From: an uncultured bacterium
Lineage (GTDB): Bacteria; Bacillota; Clostridia; Oscillospirales; Oscillospiraceae
Direction: 5' to 3'
NCBI GenBank assembly: GCA_949293245.1
Contig: CASFCS010000005.1
Coordinates: forward strand, 1-64,000
Length of the DNA: 64,000 nucleotides
Shown: piece by piece, positions 52,101 through 59,018 of the stretch
Layout: the number at the start of each line of letters is the position of its first letter
How positions within the stretch are numbered: the first letter of the stretch is position 1
Program-made: the position numbers and the translations under genes
The notes under the pieces: model-generated
What the model saw: the letters and a program-made list of their open reading frames with translations, nothing else
Databases searched by the model: none
Told to the model about the DNA's origin: nothing

Positions 52101-52799
52101 ATGCCGCAAAAAATTCTGATCGTAGACGATGAGCAGTCCATTTGCGACCTGGTGGCGTTATACCTGACCAACGAGGATTTTCAGGTCTACCCCTTTTACA
52201 CCGGTCAGGAGGCTCTGGCATGCATCGACTCCACCCCTCTGGACCTGGCTATTCTGGATGTGATGCTCCCCGATGTAGACGGCTTCCAGCTCTGCCGCCA
52301 TATTCGGGAGCGGCACAACTATCCCATCATCATGCTCACCGCCAAGGGGGAGGAGGTAGACCAGATCACCGGCCTCACCCTGGGGGCGGACGACTACATC
52401 ACCAAGCCCTTCCGGCCTTTGGAGCTGGTGGCCCGGGTGAAGGCCCAGCTGCGCCGGTTCACCAAGTACAACACCGCCACCCAGGAGCGGGAGGACCACG
52501 TTCTCACGGTCCGGGGGCTGGTGCTCAACCAGGACACCCACGAGTGTACCCTGGATGAGCGTTCCCTGTCCCTCACCCCCACGGAGTTCTCCATCTTGTG
52601 GGTGCTGTGCGCCAACCTGGGCCGGGTGGTGTCGTCGGAGGAGCTCTTTCAGACCGTGTGGGGGGAGAAATATTTTGAGAACTCCAACAACACCGTGATG
52701 GTCCACATCCGTCACCTGCGGGAAAAGCTGAAGGACTCGGCGGACCATCCCAGGTACATCAAGACTGTGTGGGGGGTAGGGTACAAAGTTGAAGCCTGA
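52101..52799 (+). CDS. OmpR-family response regulator, VanR-like
   Basis: A 232-residue regulator: acidic pocket VDDEQ, phosphoacceptor Asp in LAILDVMLPDVDG, Thr in IIMLTAKGEE, Lys in YITKPFRPLELVARVKAQLRR; C-terminal winged helix (about 140-232) with LSLTPTEFSILWVLCANLGRVVSSEELF and HIRHLREKL. ATG at 52101. It overlaps the kinase by 11 bases, so the two are translated together. Likely controls itself and perhaps the ligase-like gene. Confidence 0.92.
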   Translation: MPQKILIVDDEQSICDLVALYLTNEDFQVYPFYTGQEALACIDSTPLDLAILDVMLPDVDGFQLCRHIRERHNYPIIMLTAKGEEVDQITGLTLGADDYITKPFRPLELVARVKAQLRRFTKYNTATQEREDHVLTVRGLVLNQDTHECTLDERSLSLTPTEFSILWVLCANLGRVVSSEELFQTVWGEKYFENSNNTVMVHIRHLREKLKDSADHPRYIKTVWGVGYKVEA

Positions 52800-53946
52800 A
52801 CGCCGGAGCCGCCCCCTCCGCAACGGGGTGCTTGTGGTGCTGCTGGCCCTGCTGGCCGGCGTGGCCCTCCTGTGGCTGGTGGACGTGGTGCTGGACGGCA
52901 TGTTTCTGGACTGGTTCACCAACTACTATATGGTGTCCTACTGGCAGTATGATCCCTCTCTGGGGGGAAATATCCTGGTGTACACCGTCAACTGGACCGC
53001 GGTGAAATCCCTGCTCACCTTCCTGGCCCTGGCGGGGTGTATTCTGCTGGCGCTTGGGGGATATCTCCTGGTCTACTTCACCTGCCGGGCCCGGGCCAGC
53101 CGGGAGACCGCCTCCATCACCCACATTCTGCGGGAGTTTCAGGAGAACCCCGACCGCCTGCCCCAGCTGCCCCCCCAGTATGCGGGCATTGAGAGCCAGC
53201 TCAGCCAGATCCGTTCGGAGAGCCTGCGGCAGGCCCAGCTGCTGGAGACCGAGGCCCAGCGGAAAAACGACCTCATCACCTACCTGGCCCACGACCTGAA
53301 GACCCCCCTGGCCTCGGTGATCGGGTACCTGAGCCTGCTGGACGAGACCCCCGACCTGCCTGTGGAGCTGCGGGCCAGGTATACCGGCATCACCCTGGAG
53401 AAGGCCTACCGGCTGGAGCAGCTCATCAACGAGTTTTTCGAGATCGTCCGCTTCAACCTCCAGAGCATCACGGTCAACTACGAGCGGCTCAACCTCTCGC
53501 TGATGCTCAGCCAGATGGCGGACGAGTTTTACCCCATCGTGGTGCCCCAGGGGAAGGAGATCACGGTGCTCTCCTCCCAGGAGCTCACGCTGTGGGGGGA
53601 CGGGGACAAGCTGGCACGGGTATTCAACAACGTGCTGAAAAACGCCGTGGCCTACAGCTACCCCAACACCCCCATCGAGATCGAGGCACGGGCCCTCAAG
53701 GACAAGGCGGTGATCACCTTCACCAACCGGGGGGACCCCATTCCCGCCCGCAAGCTGGAGACCATCTTCGAGAAGTTCTACCGTCTGGACTCCGCCCGTT
53801 CCGCCCGCACCGGCGGGTCGGGGCTGGGTCTGGCCATCGCCCGGGAGATCGTCAATGCCCACCACGGCACAATCACCGCCGCCAGCAGCGTGGAGCGCAC
53901 GGTCTTTACCGTCACCCTCCCCCTCACCTCCGGCAAGGGGACCTGA
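52789..53946 (+). CDS. VanS-like sensor histidine kinase
   Basis: A 385-residue kinase: helix about 15-40, extracytoplasmic loop about 40-80, helix about 83-107, HAMP-like region, H-box LITYLAHDLKTPLASVIGYL (His near 169), RARYTGITLEKAYRLEQLINEFFEI, N-box NNVLKNAVAYS, IFEKFYRLD and GGSGLGLAIAREI. The H-box neighbourhood is close to VanS of glycopeptide-resistance clusters (YLAHDLKTPLTSVIGYL). Start TTG at 52789 inside the regulator gene. No vanH/vanX/vanT-type gene is adjacent, so resistance is not implied. Confidence 0.9.
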   Translation: MKPERRSRPLRNGVLVVLLALLAGVALLWLVDVVLDGMFLDWFTNYYMVSYWQYDPSLGGNILVYTVNWTAVKSLLTFLALAGCILLALGGYLLVYFTCRARASRETASITHILREFQENPDRLPQLPPQYAGIESQLSQIRSESLRQAQLLETEAQRKNDLITYLAHDLKTPLASVIGYLSLLDETPDLPVELRARYTGITLEKAYRLEQLINEFFEIVRFNLQSITVNYERLNLSLMLSQMADEFYPIVVPQGKEITVLSSQELTLWGDGDKLARVFNNVLKNAVAYSYPNTPIEIEARALKDKAVITFTNRGDPIPARKLETIFEKFYRLDSARSARTGGSGLGLAIAREIVNAHHGTITAASSVERTVFTVTLPLTSGKGT

Positions 53947-54109
53947 TTTTAGCGGCCCGGCCCCTCCCTGGGGTCCGGGTCCTTTTTGTCCCCCCTGGGA
54001 AAATAAGAAAAACTTCACGTTTTCTTTCCACCCCGTTCACAACCTGCCGCTATACTCTCCCCAAAGGCGGAAGCCCTCCGCCCATTCTCCTGAACGCGAG
54101 GTGGATCTG

Positions 54110-55054
54110 ATGAAGACCATTGCTGTGATATTCGGCGGCACTCTGGAGTACGCCGCCTCCCTCCGTCCGGCCCAGATGCTGCTGGAGCGGCTGGACCCCA
54201 AGCGCTACGAGGCCATTCCCCTGGGCATCACCCCCCAGGGGGAGTGGCTGCGCTATGGCGGCCCCCTGGAGCGCCTGTCCGCCGACACCTGGTCCCGGCG
54301 GGACTGCGTGCCCGCCGTCCTCTCCCCCAGCCGCGCCGTCCACGGCCTGCTGGAGTTCCAGGAGGGGCGGGCGCGGCAGGTGCGTCTGGATGCGGCTATC
54401 CCCCTGGCTTTCGGCCTGGAGGGCTCTCTCCAGGCCCTGCTGGACCTGGCGGGTATCCCCTGCGTGGGCGGGGCCACCCTGCCCGCCGCCCTGTGCCAGG
54501 ACCGGGAGCTCTCCCGCCGCCTGGCCCGGGAGGCGGGGGTGCCGGTGCCCCACGGGGTGGTGCTCACCCGCCGGGCCACCGGGGCGGAGTACCTGGGGCA
54601 GACCGCCTCCCTCCGGGGGCTGCTGCTGGTGGGTCCTGTGTCCTCCGGCGTGCGCCCGGTCCAGATCTCCGGCCGGGCGGCCCTGCCCCAGGCGGTGGAG
54701 GAGGCCTTCTCCCAGGGCGCCCGGGTCATGGTGGAGGAGTACACCGCCGGGGCTCAGCTGTGCTGCACCGTGGACGAGGAGGAGGGCGGGGGTCTCTCCT
54801 TCTCCGTGGAGCAGCTGGACCGCCGGGGGCAGTGCCGTCCCGTCACCCTGCCCGGGGAGCTGGAGCAGCGGCTGCGGGACAACGCCGCGGCGGTGTACCG
54901 GGCCCTGCGCTGCGTCCAGGGGGCCCGGCTCCTCTTCTCCCTGTCCCCTTCGGGGGCCCTGCTCTTTCTCCAGGCCTCCCCCCTCCCCCTGCTGCCGGGG
55001 GACCCCCACTTTCCAGCCCTGGTCACCGCCCTGCTGGAGCGGGCGGTGTCCTGA
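54110..55054 (+). CDS. Degenerate D-Ala-D-Ala/D-Ser ligase-like protein
   Basis: A 314-residue protein with the Ddl/VanG outline: FGGTLEYAASLRPAQ (cf. GGxSxExxVSL), LQALLDLAGIPCVGGATLPAALCQDRELSRRLAREAGVPVPHGVVLTR, VMVEEYTAGAQLCCTV. Catalytic positions are lost: the LHG-x-x-GEDG loop is IPLAFGLEGS, the ATP lysine in x-KP-x-x-x-GSS is LVGPVSSGV, the metal site R-x-D reads RLLF, and the E-x-N-T-x-P-G reads LQASPLPLLPG. The ATG at 54110 has GAGGTGG. Likely a pseudoenzyme or regulatory relic; perhaps a ligand sensor linked to VanRS. Confidence 0.75.
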   Translation: MKTIAVIFGGTLEYAASLRPAQMLLERLDPKRYEAIPLGITPQGEWLRYGGPLERLSADTWSRRDCVPAVLSPSRAVHGLLEFQEGRARQVRLDAAIPLAFGLEGSLQALLDLAGIPCVGGATLPAALCQDRELSRRLAREAGVPVPHGVVLTRRATGAEYLGQTASLRGLLLVGPVSSGVRPVQISGRAALPQAVEEAFSQGARVMVEEYTAGAQLCCTVDEEEGGGLSFSVEQLDRRGQCRPVTLPGELEQRLRDNAAAVYRALRCVQGARLLFSLSPSGALLFLQASPLPLLPGDPHFPALVTALLERAVS

Positions 55055-55082
55055 TCTCCCCCCTCTCCCCCCTGTTTCCACC

Positions 55083-55107
55083 GGGCCCCGGCTCCCCGCC
55101 GGGTCCC
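55083..55107 (+). terminator. Terminator after the ligase-like gene
   Basis: GGGCCCCGGC-TCCCC-GCCGGGTCCC followed by GGTTTATC. The T-tail is weak; the next 60 bases (AT-rich, TATAAT at 55116-55121) probably hold the lactate dehydrogenase promoter. Confidence 0.55.
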
Positions 55108-55230
55108 GGTTTATCTATAATTCCTATTTATTATATATGAATTATATGATATCATGGGGCCAGCATCCGGAGGCGTCAATACTCCGGGGCAGACTGCGCA
55201 TACTACCCCTTGAAAGGAGTTGTGTTTCCT

Positions 55231-56175
55231 ATGCTCAATCCCAGAAAGGCGGCCATCATCGGCTGCGGCTTCGTGGGCTCCTCCATCGCCTTCACCCTGA
55301 TGCAGCGGGGCCTCTTCTCCGAGCTGGTGCTCATCGACGTAAACCGCCAGAAGGCGGAGGGAGAAGCCATGGACCTGAGCCACGGCCTGCCCTACGCCGC
55401 CTCCATGAACATCTACGCCGGGGACTACGACGACGTGGCGGACTGCGCCCTGGCCATCATCACCGCCGGGGCCAACCAGAAGCCGGGGGAGACCCGGCTG
55501 GACCTGATCGGCCGCAACGTGGAGATCCTCAAGGGCATCGTGCCCGAGATCAGCAGCCGGGGATTCGAGGGGGTGATGCTCATCGTGTCCAACCCGGTGG
55601 ACGCCCTGACCTACGCGGCCTACCGCCTGTCCGGCCTGCCCGCAGGGCGGGTCATCGGCTCGGGCACGGTGCTGGACACCGCCCGGCTCAAGCAGCGTCT
55701 GGGGGAGCATCTCCAGGTGGACAGCCGCAACGTCCACGCCGTCATCATCGGCGAGCACGGGGACAGCGAGTTGGCGGTGTGGAGCAGCGCCAACGTGTCG
55801 GGCATCGACCTGAACCACTTCTGCGAGCTGCGGGGCCACTATAACCACGCCAGCTCCATGCGCCGCCTCTACGAGGACGTGCGGGACAGCGCCTACCACA
55901 TCATCGAGCGCAAGGGCGCCACCTACTACGGCATCGCCATGGCGGTGGCCCGCATCGCCGAGTGCATTGTGAAGGACGAGCACTCCGTCCTCCCGGTGTC
56001 GGTGGTGCTCAGCGGGGAGTACGGCCTCCACGACCTGTGCCTGAGCATCCCGGCGGTAGTGGGGAAAAACGGCCTGGAGAAGGTGCTGGAGATCCCCCTG
56101 AACCAGCAGGAGCAGGTGGCCCTGTCCGCCTCCGCCGAGCAGCTCAGCGCCGCCATCGCCCAGCTTCAGCTGTAA
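55231..56175 (+). CDS. ldh: L-lactate dehydrogenase
   Basis: A 314-residue NAD-dependent L-LDH, pyruvate to lactate. Rossmann motif IIGCGFVGSSIAF, specificity loop GANQKPGETRLDL with Gln typical of LDH rather than the Arg of malate dehydrogenase, substrate Arg in DTARLKQRLGEHL, and catalytic His in IIGEHGDSELAVWS. ATG at 55231 follows AAAGGAG. Monocistronic; the neighbouring Crp/Fnr-type gene could regulate it. Confidence 0.94.
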   Translation: MLNPRKAAIIGCGFVGSSIAFTLMQRGLFSELVLIDVNRQKAEGEAMDLSHGLPYAASMNIYAGDYDDVADCALAIITAGANQKPGETRLDLIGRNVEILKGIVPEISSRGFEGVMLIVSNPVDALTYAAYRLSGLPAGRVIGSGTVLDTARLKQRLGEHLQVDSRNVHAVIIGEHGDSELAVWSSANVSGIDLNHFCELRGHYNHASSMRRLYEDVRDSAYHIIERKGATYYGIAMAVARIAECIVKDEHSVLPVSVVLSGEYGLHDLCLSIPAVVGKNGLEKVLEIPLNQQEQVALSASAEQLSAAIAQLQL

Positions 56176-56184
56176 GACCTGACA

Positions 56185-56227
56185 TGCCCCGCCGGAGGGA
56201 TGCTCCGGCGGGGCACACTTTTTTTAT
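56185..56227. terminator. Bidirectional terminator between ldh and the Crp/Fnr gene
   Basis: TGCCCCGCCGGAG-GGATG-CTCCGGCGGGGCA followed by CACTTTTTTTATT on the plus strand. The crp-like stop codon (56224-56226) lies in the tail. Confidence 0.88.
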
Positions 56228-56886
56228 TCCGACACCATCTGATACAGGGCCCCTTTGTCCCGCAGGCGCACCGCGCCCCTGCCTATCTGAATGAGCCCCC
56301 GGCTCCCCAGGCGTTTGAGCACCCGGCCCACCGCCTCCCGGGCGCTGCCGATGTCCTGGGCCAGCTTTTCCTGGGTCACCCGCACCGTGTCCGACCCGGT
56401 GGCGGCGGACTCATCCAGCAGGAAGGACACCACCCGCTCCTCCAGGGAGCAAAACAGCATCTGCCGCACCGCCTGCATCACGCTGGAGAACCGCCCGGTG
56501 ATCACCCGGTAGGAGAAGTTCTCCACATACAGGTTCTCCTCCGCCAGCCTGGAGAAGGTGTCCGCCGGGATGATGAGCAGCCGGCTTGGCTCCTCCGCCC
56601 GGATCTCCACGTCGAAGGTGATGTCGGTAAGCATGCAGGACATGGTGAGCATGCACAGCTCTCCTCCCCGCAGGCGGGACATGGTGGCCCGCCTGCCGTC
56701 CTCCACCGTGAGGGACACCTGGAGCACCCCCTCCAGCACCTGGATCATGCCCAGGCAGCCCTGGGTCGGGACATACACCATCTCCCCCGCCCCGAAGGTT
56801 TCCTCCCGGGCCCGCCGGAGGCACAGCTCTCTGTGCTCACCGCTGAGCTTCTCCCAAAAGGGCAGCTGGCGCAGGTACTCTTCCAT
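56224..56886 (-). CDS. Crp/Fnr-family transcription regulator
   Basis: A 220-residue regulator: N-terminal cyclic-nucleotide-binding-like beta barrel (about 15-125), long dimer helix (about 125-150), C-terminal winged helix (VTQEKLAQDIGSAREAVGRVLKRLGSRGLIQIG). Several cysteines (GCLGM, CMLTMSCML) are spread in the barrel but no Fnr-type N-terminal Cys cluster, so a [4Fe-4S] sensor is not shown. It faces ldh; control of fermentation genes is plausible. Signal unknown. Confidence 0.88.
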   Translation of the reverse strand: MEEYLRQLPFWEKLSGEHRELCLRRAREETFGAGEMVYVPTQGCLGMIQVLEGVLQVSLTVEDGRRATMSRLRGGELCMLTMSCMLTDITFDVEIRAEEPSRLLIIPADTFSRLAEENLYVENFSYRVITGRFSSVMQAVRQMLFCSLEERVVSFLLDESAATGSDTVRVTQEKLAQDIGSAREAVGRVLKRLGSRGLIQIGRGAVRLRDKGALYQMVSE

Positions 56887-57040
56887 GGGCTGGTCCTCCT
56901 CCTCTGTGACGGGATATTTGAATACAATTCGTAATTTTCTTTTCCTATTATACCGCTTCCCCAGCTATACCCAGGGCAGCGGAAATGATTGTGAATATTG
57001 TATCATAGTTTTTCCCCCTCTGCCACAGGCAATCCCGCCG

Positions 57041-57112
57041 TCACGGGGCGCTCCCCTCTCCCTCAAAGCCCCGGCGCAGCTTCTCCAGGGCCTTCTTCTC
57101 CAGGCGGGATAC
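57041..57112 (-). pseudogene. 3' end of a sporulation-type sigma factor gene
   Basis: On the minus strand the last 23 codons read VSRLEKKALEKLRRGF-EGEGSAP then stop. V-SR-(I/L)-EK-x-A/C-L is the recognition-helix end of region 4.2 in sporulation sigma factors (SigK, also SigE/F/G). Upstream in frame there is a stop within a few codons, exactly at a dyad (57103-57120), 25 bases beyond the serine recombinase gene. This looks like the 3' piece of a sigma gene (sigK most likely) interrupted by a recombinase-carrying element. Only 23 codons support it. Confidence 0.6.
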
Positions 57113-57120
57113 ATCCCGCC
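57103..57120. other. Candidate serine-recombinase attachment site
   Basis: GGCGGGAT-AC-ATCCCGCC, perfect 8-bp arms around a non-palindromic dinucleotide (GT on the minus strand), the usual geometry of serine-integrase cores. It sits at the junction of the sigma-gene fragment and the end of the recombinase gene. ATCCCGCCGT occurs again at 57032-57041, just past the fragment stop. Confidence 0.5.
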
Positions 57121-57144
57121 GTGCCTACTGTAAGCCAGTTCCTT

Positions 57145-58722
57145 TTAAAAAATGGCCTCCGGCTCCCGGAAGCGAAAATGGAGGATGACCTCCTTATCCT
57201 TTGTGAGCTCCACCCGCTCTATGAGGCGCACCAGTACCTCCCGGCTCTCCCACGCCGTTTCCACAAACCGCTCCACCAGCTCCCCCGCCCTGTCTCCGCC
57301 GGAGGCAGGGCTTTCTTTCCGGCACTCCAGCCTCCGGCGTCTCTCCTCCAGCCGTCCCCGCTCCCCCTGAAGGCGCGCCAGAAGGCGGCGGAAATCCCCC
57401 TCGGGCAGCAGTCCGGACAGCCGGTCGGCGTACATCCGGTCCAGGTCGGCGCTGAGGCCGTCCAGCCTGGCCCGGATACCCCGGAGCTCCCCCTCCAGGC
57501 CCCTCCGGTCCCGGGCCCGCCCCACCGCCCTCTCCGCCATGGAGCGGAGCCGGTCCGGGTCCACACCGGCCCGGCACACCTCCCGCACCCGGGCCACCAC
57601 CCCGTGGGTAACGGTGCTTTCCCGGCTGGAGTGGCAGGTACACACCCCTGCCCGGGTATTGCGCTGATAGGTGCGGCACACGAAGTAGAGCACCTCCTCC
57701 CCTTTTGCATTTCTCCGGTTGAGTACGCCCAGGGGATGGCCGCACTCGCGGCAGAAGATCAGCCCCTTAAGCAGGAAGTCATAGGTGCGGCTGCGGGTGT
57801 GCCTGCGGCTGTCCAGTAGCCTGCCCACCGTGCGGAAGGTCTCGGTATCTACCAGCGGCTGGTGGGTGCCCTCCACCACCACCCAGTTTTCCGGCGGCTG
57901 CTTCAGGCACTTTCTGGACTTGTAGCTGATCTTCACGGTGCGCCCCTGGACCATGTTGCCGATGTAGGTCTGGTTTTGCAGCATGTCCGAGACCCGCTCG
58001 CCGCTCCATAGCCCCGTGCAGCGGCCATCCCGCACTGCCGGCAGGCGGGCGTAGGCGGCGGGGGTGGGCACCCCCTCCCCATTGAGAACATCCGCGATCT
58101 TCCGGCAGCTCATACCGGAGAGGGCCAGGGCAAAGATCCGCCGCACCACGAAGGCCGCCTCCTGGTCTATGACGATTTTGTTTTTCTCCGTGGGGTGCAT
58201 CTTGTAGCCGTACACGGGCTTGCCGCCGATAAACAGCCCCCTGCGCTGCTTCTCCCGCTTGACGCTTTTGATCTTCTTGGAGATGTCCTTGGCATACATG
58301 TCGTTCAGGATAGCCCGGAAGGGGGTGATGTCGTTGGCGGTGGAGTCCACCCCGGTGTCGATGCCGTCCAGCAGGGAGATGTACCGCACCCGGTGCTCGG
58401 GGAAGTAGCGCTCCATGTAGTGGCCTGTGAGGATGTAGTCCCGGCCCAGGCGGGAGAGGTCCTTGGTGAGCACCATGTTGACCCGTCCCGCCTCGATGTC
58501 CGCGATCATGCGGCAAAAGGCCGGTCGGTCAAAATTTGTGCCGCTCCAGCCGTCGTCGATGTAGGTGTCGTAGACTTTCAGCCGGTGCCGCCCCACAAAT
58601 TCCCGCAGCAGAGCTTCCTGGTTCTGCACGCTCTGGGACGGCCCCTCCCCCTCGTCCTCCTTGGACAGTCGGATGTACAAAGCGGCCCGGTACGTCCCGG
58701 GGTCACAGATCTGCCGGTCCAT
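57145..58722 (-). CDS. Large serine site-specific recombinase
   Basis: A 525-residue serine recombinase. Resolvase domain: YIRLSKEDEG (nucleophile Ser near residue 17), IDDGWSGTNFDRPAFCRMI, TKDLSRLGRDY; recombinase domain (about 180-290; GYKMHPTEKNKIVIDQEAAFVVRRIF, TYIGNMVQGR); zinc ribbon FCRECGHPLG...CRTYQRNTRAGVCTCHS (about 330-375); then a long coiled coil and a C-terminal strand ELTKDKEVILHFRF. Same class as transposon TnpX/Tn-type and skin/phage integrases. ATG at 58722 with GGAGGCGGGAG. Its 3' end is 25 bases from the candidate att site. Confidence 0.92.
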   Translation of the reverse strand: MDRQICDPGTYRAALYIRLSKEDEGEGPSQSVQNQEALLREFVGRHRLKVYDTYIDDGWSGTNFDRPAFCRMIADIEAGRVNMVLTKDLSRLGRDYILTGHYMERYFPEHRVRYISLLDGIDTGVDSTANDITPFRAILNDMYAKDISKKIKSVKREKQRRGLFIGGKPVYGYKMHPTEKNKIVIDQEAAFVVRRIFALALSGMSCRKIADVLNGEGVPTPAAYARLPAVRDGRCTGLWSGERVSDMLQNQTYIGNMVQGRTVKISYKSRKCLKQPPENWVVVEGTHQPLVDTETFRTVGRLLDSRRHTRSRTYDFLLKGLIFCRECGHPLGVLNRRNAKGEEVLYFVCRTYQRNTRAGVCTCHSSRESTVTHGVVARVREVCRAGVDPDRLRSMAERAVGRARDRRGLEGELRGIRARLDGLSADLDRMYADRLSGLLPEGDFRRLLARLQGERGRLEERRRRLECRKESPASGGDRAGELVERFVETAWESREVLVRLIERVELTKDKEVILHFRFREPEAIF

Positions 58723-58855
58723 CTCCCGCCTCCCTCTCCCCGCCGGGGGCAAGGGCCCGGCGCAGGTACAGCCGGAAGGACTCCTCCAGCAGCTCCGGCA
58801 GTTCCCTGCCGCCGGGGGAAAAGACGCAGCGTATCACAGGCGTGTGTTTGGCCAT
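58703..58855 (-). CDS. Small protein coupled to the recombinase
   Basis: A 50-residue frame beginning MAKHTPVIRCVFSPGGRELP, with AAGGAGGGG eight bases upstream, ending inside the recombinase gene (20-base overlap), so translation is coupled. The core GRELPELLEESFRLYLRRAL is an amphipathic helix. It could be a recombination directionality factor or regulator; small genes in this place are frequent beside clostridial serine recombinases. Function unknown. Confidence 0.65.
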   Translation of the reverse strand: MAKHTPVIRCVFSPGGRELPELLEESFRLYLRRALAPGGEREAGDGPADL

Positions 58856-58933
58856 GGTATCCCCTCCTTATTTCGCTGGTAAAGGCTATGCGTCTTTCTC
58901 CCGCCTCTTTCCTTCTTTTCCGGGGCAAATCAG

Positions 58934-58972
58934 AATCGGCGGCCTCCCCCTAACTGGGGGAGGCCGCCGATT
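58934..58972. terminator. Bidirectional terminator between the sucrose operon and the recombinase unit
   Basis: AATCGGCGGCCTCCCCC, TAACT, and the exact complement: a perfect 17-bp stem with T/A-rich flanks. It ends the amylosucrase transcript 47 bases past the stop. Confidence 0.85.
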
Positions 58973-59018
58973 TTGATATATTCAGTCCTTTTCCAGACAA
59001 CAAGACGGCGCCGTGGGG

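Noticed and set aside
52101..55054. A glycopeptide-resistance (vanG-type) operon
   Set aside because: Only a VanRS-like pair and a catalytically degenerate ligase-like protein are present; no vanXY, vanT, vanH or working ligase.
58872..58934. 5' half of the interrupted sigma gene just upstream of the recombinase unit
   Set aside because: Both strands between the recombinase unit and the amylosucrase gene were read; no sigma-factor coding sequence is present there.
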